Shown in pieces: positions 22,548 through 29,890 of a stretch of DNA of 64,000 nt. Each line of letters opens with the position of its first letter. Position 1 is the stretch's first letter. The DNA is from CAG-964 sp902789345 (lineage in GTDB: Bacteria; Bacillota; Clostridia; Oscillospirales; Acutalibacteraceae), in assembly GCA_052117325.1 (NCBI GenBank), contig JBQKJJ010000001.1; one strand, written 5' to 3'. The notes beneath the pieces were generated by a model. It saw only the letters and a program-made list of their open reading frames with translations. It had not been told where the DNA came from and ran no database searches. The position numbers and the translations under genes are program-made.

Positions 22548-25151
22548 ATGAAAAAAAGCAAAAGAGTTATCGCTATAATTGTTTCTGCCATTATATTGCA
22601 GAGTGTGGCGGCAACGGCAAGTATTACTGCCTACGGCTATACTAACAGCCAAACGGAAGCAACGCAGGCAGCTGAAAGTGTTAATGCCACAGCAGAACAG
22701 GAAGAAAGTGCTACCGAATACGCCACCGACGGAAAAGCTGTAGATTTAGGTGACAGTGCGGCAGATTCAAAAGTTTTGCATTTTGGCAATTATGAATACG
22801 AAATAGTAAACGACACCGTAACCATTGTTAAATATACAGGCGATGAAAGCAGTGTAAAAATTCCCGATACCATTAACGGTTACAGTGTAACAAAAATAGG
22901 GGAATATGCCTTTGAGGACAAGCAGAACTTAACAGAGGTAATTTTCCCGGATAAGCTCGAATCTATTGGAGATTTTGCCTTTTTGGGATGCGTTAAGCTG
23001 AAAAAGGTCGATATTCCTCAAACAGTAACGGAAATCGGTCAGTGTGCAGTGGGTTATTTTGCAAAGAACAACAATATCTACCCTACAGGCGGCGTAGTTA
23101 TAATAGGGCATAAAAATGAAGTTGTTAAAAAATATGCAAAGAAGTGCGGTTATCCTTATAAAGACGAGGATGTAATTGAGGCCTCTAAAATCACCTTAAA
23201 CAGAGATGCTGCCGTACTGGGCGTAGGTGAAAACTTTAAAATAACAGCTACATTAACACCGCAAAACGCTGTTGCTGAAATTACATATCAATCAAACAAT
23301 GTTAATGTTGCTAAAGTATTGCCGGACGGCACTGTTAAGGCAGTAGGCACAGGCGAAGCCCGTATTACGGTTATGACCAATAACGGAAAAAAAGCATATT
23401 GCAATGTTACAGTAAGACAAGCGCCAAACAGTGTTTCAATTAGTAAGTCAAAAATGACTCTTGGAATGGGCGAAAAATACAGACTAAGCTGTACATTACC
23501 ATACGGTACTGCCGCAAGCGATATTACTTATACCTCAAGTAATAATTCTGTTGTACAGGTGGATGAAAAAACAGGCGAGGTTACTGCAAAGGGTGTTGGC
23601 AATGCAAAAGTTACCGTAAAAACCTATAACGGTAAAACAGCAGTGTGCAACATAACTGTAAGGTACGCTCCATCGTCTGTAGGTCTTAACAAAACAAAGC
23701 TTGTGCTGGGCGTAGGCGAACAGTTTGACCTTGACAGCTACCTGCCGTCGGGCTGCGGAGCATACAGCGTAACCTATTCTTCTGAAAATGATGAGGTTGC
23801 ATCTGTAAGAAAGGCCGGAGGGTTAGTTACCGCAAAGGCAGAGGGAACTACGGAAATAATCGTAAAAACCTACAATGGTAAAACGGCAGTTTGCACCGTA
23901 ACTGTAAAAAAAGCCCCATCGTCTGTAGGCTTAAATAAAACACAGCTTGTACTGGGTGTAGGCGAAAAGTTTGACCTTGACAGCCGCCTGCCGTCAGGCT
24001 GCGGAGCATACAATGTAACATATTCTACAAACAATTCCAAGGTAGCCACTGTAAGAACAGCAGGCGGCCTTGTTACAGCAAAAGCAGTAGGTACAGCAAA
24101 AATAACAGTAAAAACCTATAACGGAAAAACTGCAGTTTGCACTGTAACTGTAAAAAAAGCTCCTCAAAGTATTTCGCTGAATAAAAAACAGATTACTCTT
24201 GGAGTAGGTGAGGAGTTTGACCTTGACAGCCGCCTGCCATCAGGCTGCGGAGCATACAATGTAACATATTCCACAAACAATTCCAAGGTAGCCACTGTAA
24301 GAACAGCAGGAGGACTTGTTACAGCAAAAGCAGTGGGTACAGCAAAAATAACAGTAAAAACCTACAACGGAAAAACGGCGGTTTGTACTGTAACTGTAAA
24401 AAAAGCACCTGACAGAATAACAATGAATACAGACAAAATTACGCTTGGTTTAAAAGACAACTTTACCCTGTATGCGGATTATCCTAAGGACAGCAGCTGC
24501 AGCAGCCTGACCTTTACCTCAAGTAATCCTAAGGTTGTCAGCGTTAATAAAAACGGTAAAATAACGGCTAACAGCTATGGCAGGGCAGTTATTACCGCTT
24601 CATCATATAACGGAAAAAGAACAAGATGTGTGGTAACTGTTGAAAAGAATATAATTACCGACCTAGCATTAATCGCTAAAAGCCAGGAGGGCAATAATGG
24701 CACAAAGTACCGTACATGGTTCTACGGAGCAGAGTGGAGCGGTGTTGACTGGTGTGCAATATATGTAAGTTGGCTGTACGGCAGAGTAGACGGCATAAAC
24801 AAGTATGTTGTAAAAACAGACGGCGCAGGCTGCTTTGCCCGTGAGGGTGTGCCAAGGGGCTTTGGCAGGTGGTATGAAAGTAACTATTCCTGTCCCACCA
24901 CTACACCAAAAGCCGGCGACGTGGTGACCTTTACATGGAACGGTATGGGCAGGGTGTATACCCAGGACATTTACTACAGCAACCATGTAGCATATGTGTA
25001 CGCTGTGGATAACACATACATTTATACAGTAGAAGGCAACACCGTGGCAAACGGCGAAGAGTATGACACTGCAAATAATTCAAGAGTAGTGTTAAAACGC
25101 TATAACAAAAACAGCGGTGTAATTAACGGTTATTTCAGACCTTATTATTAA
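22548..25151 (+). CDS. secreted LRR_5 / Big_2-repeat protein with C-terminal CHAP amidase-like domain
   Basis: An 867-residue exoprotein. Residues 1-31 form a signal peptide (KRVIAIIVSAIILQSVAATA). After a Thr/Glu-rich linker come BspA-type leucine-rich units (about 75-170: KIPDTINGYSVTKIGEYAFE, IPQTVTEIGQCAVG), then six or so Big_2 Ig-like domains (about 212-690) and a CHAP-type domain (about 710-867). The CHAP domain has WCAIYVSWLYG (candidate catalytic Cys), NHVAYVYAVD (His) and VEGNT (acidic/Asn site). CHAP enzymes cut peptidoglycan amide or peptide bonds, so it may be a wall hydrolase or surface-bound effector. Two adjacent Ig units are identical in protein over 63 residues. AAAGGAG precedes the ATG. 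No LPxTG anchor is visible. Confidence 0.85.
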   Translation: MKKSKRVIAIIVSAIILQSVAATASITAYGYTNSQTEATQAAESVNATAEQEESATEYATDGKAVDLGDSAADSKVLHFGNYEYEIVNDTVTIVKYTGDESSVKIPDTINGYSVTKIGEYAFEDKQNLTEVIFPDKLESIGDFAFLGCVKLKKVDIPQTVTEIGQCAVGYFAKNNNIYPTGGVVIIGHKNEVVKKYAKKCGYPYKDEDVIEASKITLNRDAAVLGVGENFKITATLTPQNAVAEITYQSNNVNVAKVLPDGTVKAVGTGEARITVMTNNGKKAYCNVTVRQAPNSVSISKSKMTLGMGEKYRLSCTLPYGTAASDITYTSSNNSVVQVDEKTGEVTAKGVGNAKVTVKTYNGKTAVCNITVRYAPSSVGLNKTKLVLGVGEQFDLDSYLPSGCGAYSVTYSSENDEVASVRKAGGLVTAKAEGTTEIIVKTYNGKTAVCTVTVKKAPSSVGLNKTQLVLGVGEKFDLDSRLPSGCGAYNVTYSTNNSKVATVRTAGGLVTAKAVGTAKITVKTYNGKTAVCTVTVKKAPQSISLNKKQITLGVGEEFDLDSRLPSGCGAYNVTYSTNNSKVATVRTAGGLVTAKAVGTAKITVKTYNGKTAVCTVTVKKAPDRITMNTDKITLGLKDNFTLYADYPKDSSCSSLTFTSSNPKVVSVNKNGKITANSYGRAVITASSYNGKRTRCVVTVEKNIITDLALIAKSQEGNNGTKYRTWFYGAEWSGVDWCAIYVSWLYGRVDGINKYVVKTDGAGCFAREGVPRGFGRWYESNYSCPTTTPKAGDVVTFTWNGMGRVYTQDIYYSNHVAYVYAVDNTYIYTVEGNTVANGEEYDTANNSRVVLKRYNKNSGVINGYFRPYY
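23970..24406 (+). repeat. tandem 246-bp Big_2 units with near-identical 191-bp core
   Basis: Bases 23970-24160 and 24216-24406 align without gaps over 191 bases with about nine differences, all at synonymous positions, so the encoded 63 residues are identical. Less similar copies occur on both sides (from about 23660). Confidence 0.9.
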
Positions 25152-25249
25152 TACGGCATAAAGTAATATAATAGGCACTTATAATAAATATTGGATAACA
25201 AATAGAGCCTACAATATAAAATGTGACAAAGGGCATTGGAGAAATTATC

Positions 25250-26652
25250 GGCTCTATAATAAAAGTTGGGGTAAGGAAAAGAGCCTACAAAATAAATTAT
25301 AAAAAAATAAAAAAAGTAGAGCATATTTTTCCGGAATCCGTTAAAATGGAATTGTACAAGAAACCAGAACGGAGGAACAAATATGCTCTACAATCATTTT
25401 ACAGAAAAACTTATAGGTTTGCAACACATAGAGGTTGAAAAAATTGAAAAAACTGAAAATTCAATACATATTTTTTGTAAGTTAAAGCGGGTCCCCCATA
25501 AATGCCCTTGTTGCGGTAACACTACCGATAAAATTCATGATTATCGTGAACAGGTAATTAAGGATATTCCTGCATTTGGTAAACATTTATTTATACATTT
25601 GAAAAAACGAAGATACTGTTGCTCCTGCGGTAAGCGATTTGCTGAAAAGAATGATTTTCTCCCACGCTATCATCGTATGACCAACAGGCTCTCTGCTTAT
25701 ATCATTGATAAATTAAGAAGTGAGGTATCATTTTCTAGCATTGCCAGAGAGGTTAACCTCTCTGTGAGTACTGTCATTAGGGTGTTTGATATGGTTTCAT
25801 ATTCACCAAAAAAGCTGCCTGCAGCTCTATCTATTGATGAATTTAAGGGCAATACAGGCGGTGAAAAGTATCAATGTATTCTCACTGACCCTGTTAACAA
25901 AATTGTTTTAGATATACTTCCTAAGAGAAAAGAAAACTATTTGACACATTATTTTAGTTGTTTTGATAAATCAGAGCGAAATAAAATTAATTTTTTTGTT
26001 AGTGATATGTGGAAACCTTATTCTAATATATCATCAGTTTGGTTTAAAAACGCAACTCAAATTGTTGATAAATATCATTGGATTAGGCAAGTTATTTGGG
26101 CTTTTGAATCTGTGAGAAAGGAAGAACAAAAGAAATTTAGTAAAACTCATAGAAGATATTTTAAAAAATCAAGACAACTGTTACTTAAAAGATTTAATTA
26201 TCTTTCGGATGAACAAAAGCAACAAGTTAACATTATGCTCTATGCTTCGCCAATTCTTTCTAATGCACATTTTTACAAAGAAGATTTTTTAAATATTCTT
26301 GACTGCAAGGCAGAATTTCAGCGCAAAAGGCAATGTCACATTGGATTAATAGTGCTTCAAACTGCGGCATACCTCAAATTCAGAAGTGCGCCAAAACTAT
26401 GGTTAATTGGCTTACGGGTATTCTTAATTCATTCGCATCAAATATCACAAACGGTTTTACGGAAGGCTGCAACAACAAGATTAAAGTACTCAAGCGTAAC
26501 GCTTATGGTTTCACCAACTTCAAGCGTTTCCGTAATCGTATTCTTCATATTTTTTCACATCAAAACCAAAAACAAGTGGCAACCTAGTCCATCGCCACTT
26601 GTTTAAATCAATTTCCTTTTTACGGTTTTACCCCAACTATTGACACAGAGCC
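25250..26652 (+). mobile_element. ISL3-family insertion sequence, 1403 bp
   Basis: The terminal inverted repeats are 25250-25274 (GGCTCTATAATAAAAGTTGG...) and the complement of 26628-26652 (GGCTCTGTGTCAATAGTTGG...), 20 of 25 identical and both ending GGGGTAA. The flanking 8-bp direct repeats AAATTATC (25242-25249) and AAATTCTC (26653-26660) differ at one base; 8-bp duplications are typical of ISL3. The transposase inside is frameshifted, so this copy is probably immobile on its own. Confidence 0.9.
25383..26587 (+). pseudogene. ISL3-family transposase, frameshifted
   Basis: The N-terminal zinc finger (KCPCCG, CCSCGKRF), the HTH region and the DDE domain (SIDEFKGN, VSDMWKPY) read in one frame from the ATG at 25383 (GGAGG upstream). 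Near 26322-26332 (an AAAAGG run) the true continuation moves to the -1 frame, where the family C-terminus appears: MSHWINSASNCG, SNITNGFTEGCNNKIKVLKR, FRNRIL, ending at 26587. The first frame instead runs into unrelated sequence to 26606. A one-base deletion explains this. A programmed -1 shift is less likely since no canonical X-XXY-YYZ slippery heptamer is present; a sequencing error is possible. Confidence 0.88.
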
Positions 26653-26702
26653 AAATTCTCCAATGCCCTTTTTGTATGCTGTAATTAAATATAATAAAAA
26701 GA

Positions 26703-26731
26703 CTTAACACCGGCAAAAAGCCGGTGTTAAG
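26703..26731 (-). terminator. intrinsic terminator of the CdaR-like regulator gene
   Basis: A perfect 12-bp stem CTTAACACCGGC (26703-26714) / GCCGGTGTTAAG (26720-26731) with loop AAAAA. On the minus strand it exits into TCTTTTTATT. Confidence 0.9.
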
Positions 26732-26758
26732 CCAAGGTCAAAACTAAGTCTTATGTAA

Positions 26759-27844
26759 TTAGTATTTAGCAGGGTTAGCTGAAAGATATTTTTTAACCAT
26801 CAGTGCTACTTTAAACACAATGGCATCCTCAAACTCACGCAGGTCAAGACCTGTCAGTTTCTTTATCTTTTCAAGTCTGTACACCAAAGTATTTCTGTGT
26901 ACAAAAAGCTTTCTTGAGGTTTCTGATACATTCAGGCTGTTCTCAAAGAATTTCTGAATGGTAAACAGAGTTTCCTGGTCAAGCGACTCTATAGAGCTTT
27001 TTTTGAATACTTCTTTTAGGAACATTTCGCACAATGTTGTTGGCAGCTGATAAATAAGTCTTGCAATACCAAGGTTGTCATAGCTGATAATAGACCTTTC
27101 GGTGTCAAATACCTTACCAACCTCAAGTGCAACCTGGGCCTCTTTAAATGAACTGGCAAGATCCTTAATGCCTGTTACAACAGTACCTATACCTACCGTA
27201 CAGTGTGTATAGAATTCGCTTGAAAGTGTGTCTACAATAGAGCTTGCAAGCTTTTCAAGGTCTTTAGAATCTATTCCTGTGCGTATTTCCTTTACCAAAG
27301 CAATATCCGTTTCGTTTATGCTTATAACAAAGTCCTTTGACTTGTCAGGGAAGAAGTTTTGTACAACATCATAAGCAGAAATGTCTGTTTTTGATGTTAC
27401 CTTAATAAGCATACAAACTCTGGTAACTTCAGAATTAAATCTAAGCTCTCTTGCCTTTAGGTAAATATCACCCGGTAAAATGTTGTCAAGAATAACATTT
27501 TTAATAAAGTTTGCTCTGTCATATTTTTCGTCATAGTATTGCTTTATGCTGCTTAACGATACTGCCAAAAGCTGTGCATATCTCTGGGCAATATCATCAC
27601 TTCCCTCAATAAATACTGCATATTCGCTGCTGCTGCCTGTGCCAAACGACTTAAATGTTTGTCCATTTATTACAAATGGAGTTGACGCACTAAGTGTTTC
27701 AGTTGTGACACTATCAATTACTTCGCCGATTCTGCCAAGCTCACTGCAGGCAATTACTACTGAAGTATCATCAATAACGCCAATAGCACGGTCAACGGCG
27801 TCTTTCATTTGGTGAATAACACCTTGAAACAGTCTGTTAGACAT
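26759..27844 (-). CDS. PucR/CdaR-type helix-turn-helix transcriptional regulator
   Basis: A 361-residue regulator. The C-terminal 60 residues form the HTH_30 domain of the CdaR/PucR group: FFENSLNVSETSRKLFVHRN, TLVYRLEKIKKLTGLD. The middle (about 170-290) resembles the group's GGDEF-like region. The N-terminal 120 residues may be a ligand-sensing domain but show no motif I can name. Sugar-diacid (CdaR) and purine (PucR) regulators share this tail, but nothing nearby identifies the effector. The ATG at 27844 has GAGGGA upstream. It is monocistronic with its own terminator. Confidence 0.85.
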   Translation of the reverse strand: MSNRLFQGVIHQMKDAVDRAIGVIDDTSVVIACSELGRIGEVIDSVTTETLSASTPFVINGQTFKSFGTGSSSEYAVFIEGSDDIAQRYAQLLAVSLSSIKQYYDEKYDRANFIKNVILDNILPGDIYLKARELRFNSEVTRVCMLIKVTSKTDISAYDVVQNFFPDKSKDFVISINETDIALVKEIRTGIDSKDLEKLASSIVDTLSSEFYTHCTVGIGTVVTGIKDLASSFKEAQVALEVGKVFDTERSIISYDNLGIARLIYQLPTTLCEMFLKEVFKKSSIESLDQETLFTIQKFFENSLNVSETSRKLFVHRNTLVYRLEKIKKLTGLDLREFEDAIVFKVALMVKKYLSANPAKY

Positions 27845-28060
27845 ATAAAATCCCTCGCAATTTCTAAAAATTTAATTATCATTTATTCGTTACGATACTT
27901 TTGTAAAAATATCACTAAAAATAATCTTGCACATTGTGAGTTTATTTTCTATCATATCCATTTTACACAAAAATTTTGAAAATTGCAACAGTTTTAACAA
28001 TAAAAAAGAGTTAATATCAAAATTTATTTTACCAACATTAATATATGTGTTAAATATTAA

Positions 28061-28301
28061 CTACAGTTGTGCACACAAATGCGCGGCTTTGAATCAAACT
28101 GCCGCTGCGTAGTTGTAGAGGCAGACACATAACAAGCGTGTCTGCCTCATTGAGTAAGGAAATAAAAATGAAATGAAAAAGATGTATGCGTAATTTACAG
28201 TTCCCCAATGGCAAAATAACAAATCGTAGGGGAAAACACATCCTAACAAAACACTACCAAAATACAACAAGGAAACACCCTCTTGTACTGCTATTATAAC
28301 A
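28061..28301 (-). ncRNA. candidate structured minus-strand RNA
   Basis: An extended -10 element (TGTTATAAT on the minus strand; its ATTATA complement is at 28293-28298) would start a transcript near 28286. Downstream it reads through ACAAG/CTTGT, a TTCCCC/GGGGAA stem, a perfect 11-bp hairpin (28118-28128 with 28138-28148) and GCGGC/GCCGC (28083-28087 with 28101-28105). No -35 box at proper spacing and no clear T run were found, so this is tentative and the class is unknown. Confidence 0.3.
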
Positions 28302-28515
28302 CAAAACATATTTATAATAAAGACTTTTCAAAAAAATAATTTATTTTGTCTATAATAACCAATTTACAAATTTAAGTATATGTATGTTGAATAATTTATT
28401 TGAGAGTTAATATTAATTATTTTGAAATAGCAAATGAGTAAATAAGAGAAATTAAGAGTAAATTGAAGAAAACAAGAGATAATATATATGTAAATTAAAT
28501 TTTTTAAAAAATCTG

Positions 28516-28612
28516 TTGACTTTGCCACTTGCCTATGGTATTATCATACCTGCGACAAGTTTAGGGCTTTACGCCCTACAAAAAAGATTTATTTTATACG
28601 GAGGAAAGATAT
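28516..28612 (+). promoter_or_regulatory. rplM promoter and L13-type leader hairpin
   Basis: TTGACT (28516-28521), 17-bp spacer and TATTAT (28539-28544) place +1 near 28551. The leader begins GCGACAAGTT and contains TAGGGC (28562-28567) / GCCCTA (28573-28578) with loop TTTAC. This fits the Firmicute L13 ribosomal-protein leader, bound by L13 for autogenous control; assignment is from memory of that motif. Confidence 0.6.
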
Positions 28613-29041
28613 ATGTCTACTTTTATGGCAAAAAAAGGCGAAGTAGAACGCAAGTGGTATATTCTTGATGCTGCCGGCAAGCCACTGGGCCGCACAGCTG
28701 CTCAGGCTGCTACTCTGTTAAGAGGCAAGCACAAGCCAACTTATACACCACATGTTGACTGCGGCGATTATGTTATCATCATTAACTGTGACAAGGCTGT
28801 GCTAACAGGCAACAAGCTTACACAAAAGCACTGGTACCGTCACACAGGTTATGTTGGTCACCTAAAGGATACAAGATATGATACACTTATGGCTTCAAGA
28901 CCTGAAAAGGCAATGGAGTTGGCTGTTAAGGGTATGATTCCATCAAACACAATCGGCAGAGCAGCTTTACTAAGACTAAAGCTGGTTGCAGGCGAAGAGC
29001 ACAAGCACCAGGCACAAAAGCCTGAGGTTTGGGACAAGTAA
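28613..29041 (+). CDS. rplM: 50S ribosomal protein L13
   Basis: A 142-residue ribosomal protein of normal length. Landmarks are RKWYILDAAGKPLGRTAAQ, LLRGKHKPTYTPHVDCGDYV, KHWYRHTGYVGHLK and MIPSNTIGRAALLRLKL. GGAGG precedes the ATG. It forms the conserved two-gene operon with rpsI 17 bases downstream. The promoter and a short hairpin leader are discussed in a separate entry. Confidence 0.98.
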   Translation: MSTFMAKKGEVERKWYILDAAGKPLGRTAAQAATLLRGKHKPTYTPHVDCGDYVIIINCDKAVLTGNKLTQKHWYRHTGYVGHLKDTRYDTLMASRPEKAMELAVKGMIPSNTIGRAALLRLKLVAGEEHKHQAQKPEVWDK

Positions 29042-29058
29042 GAAAGGAGGCAACATAA

Positions 29059-29460
29059 ATGTACGATCAGAAACCACATTTTTACGGAACAGGTAGAAGA
29101 AAGAGCTCTGTAGCAAGAGTTAGACTATACCAGGGAACAGGTAAAATTACAATTAATGACAGAGATATTGACGAGTATTTCGGTCTTGATACACTAAAGC
29201 TAATCGTTCGTCAGCCTCTTGAGCTTACAGAAACAACTGAGAAGTTCGATGTAGTTTGCAGAGTTGCAGGCGGCGGCGTAACAGGTCAGGCAGGTGCTAT
29301 CCGTCACGGTATTTCAAGAGCACTGCTTCAGTATGACAGCGAAGCGCTAAGAGCTACACTAAAGAAGGCCGGCTTCCTAACTCGTGACCCAAGAATGAAA
29401 GAGCGTAAGAAATACGGTCTTAAGGCAGCTCGTAGAGCACCACAGTTCTCAAAGAGATAA
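29059..29460 (+). CDS. rpsI: 30S ribosomal protein S9
   Basis: A 133-residue S9 with YGTGRRKSSVARVRLYQGTG at the N-terminus and the basic tail MKERKKYGLKAARRAPQFSK ending in Lys-Arg, which contacts P-site tRNA. AAAGGAGG lies before the ATG. It is cotranscribed with rplM. Confidence 0.98.
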   Translation: MYDQKPHFYGTGRRKSSVARVRLYQGTGKITINDRDIDEYFGLDTLKLIVRQPLELTETTEKFDVVCRVAGGGVTGQAGAIRHGISRALLQYDSEALRATLKKAGFLTRDPRMKERKKYGLKAARRAPQFSKR

Positions 29461-29518
29461 TTATTTTCATAGCGTTGTTTGTACTCGGTTTTATGTGTAC
29501 AAGCATGAAAAGAAGATT

Positions 29519-29554
29519 AAAGCCTTTCACGGAATTGTCTGTGAAAGGCTTTTT
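29519..29554 (+). terminator. intrinsic terminator of rplM-rpsI
   Basis: A perfect 12-bp stem, 29519-29530 with 29541-29552 (AAAGCCTTTCAC/GTGAAAGGCTTT), followed by T's. Confidence 0.93.
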
Positions 29555-29890
29555 GTATGTCTAAAACTAAGGCATTATGTGAATAGTTGGGGTGAAACAG
29601 CTTAAAAAGAATAATTCATTTTATGGTGACAGTTGAGAATAAATTTGTAAGACGACATTTAGCAGGGGGTGCGGTTTAAGGGATACCTGTCTAACCTCAT
29701 TATTGTCTTGGCATTAGTTAATATAACCTCAGTTATTTTAGTTTGGCAATTCTGCCGATAATTTTAATCGGTTTATACTATTTATAGACATTATACCGTG
29801 AAATTATCTTGACAAATTATTTGTAATATGTACACTATTATTTGTAAGCAGTATAATTTAGTACTATGGGGAGAATTTAGGAGGAAAAAT
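29555..29890 (+). promoter_or_regulatory. intergenic region with promoter of the CAP-domain exoprotein
   Basis: No gene. TTGACA (29809-29814), 16-bp spacer and TACACT (29831-29836) predict a start near 29843, about 48 bases before the ATG at 29891. The rest (29555-29800) is AT-rich without recognisable elements. Confidence 0.6.

Larger units (their letters stand above)
25231..26673 (+). terminator. intrinsic terminator split by an insertion sequence
   Basis: The left arm GGGCATTGGAG (25231-25241) and right arm CTCCAATGCCC (26658-26668, followed by TTTTT) are exact complements that would form a classic terminator if brought together. The ISL3 element (25250-26652) plus its target duplication lies between them, in what was the loop. 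The terminator presumably belonged to the CHAP-domain gene ending at 25151. Confidence 0.85.
27845..28612. other. intergenic region with minus-strand candidate RNA and rplM promoter
   Basis: No convincing protein gene; two minus-strand frames of 63-71 codons here overlap hairpins and lack ribosome binding sites. Bases 28061-28300 hold several inverted repeats behind a minus-strand extended -10 (see separate entry). Bases 28310-28510 are AT-rich. The rplM promoter and leader lie at 28516-28612. Confidence 0.6.

Noticed and set aside
25202..25300. AGAGCCTACAA occurring both outside (about 25204) and inside (about 25279) the IS left end
   Set aside because: Could suggest a nested older IS end, but the match is only about 16 of 19, the true ends are fixed by inverted repeats and target duplication, and no partner end was found.
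26322..26332. Programmed -1 frameshift signal in the transposase
   Set aside because: The AAAAGG run does not make a canonical slippery heptamer and no stimulating hairpin follows; a simple deletion is more economical.
28050..28309. Two minus-strand frames of 63 and 71 codons
   Set aside because: No ribosome binding sites, low-complexity composition and overlap with inverted repeats. The region is better read as intergenic or RNA.
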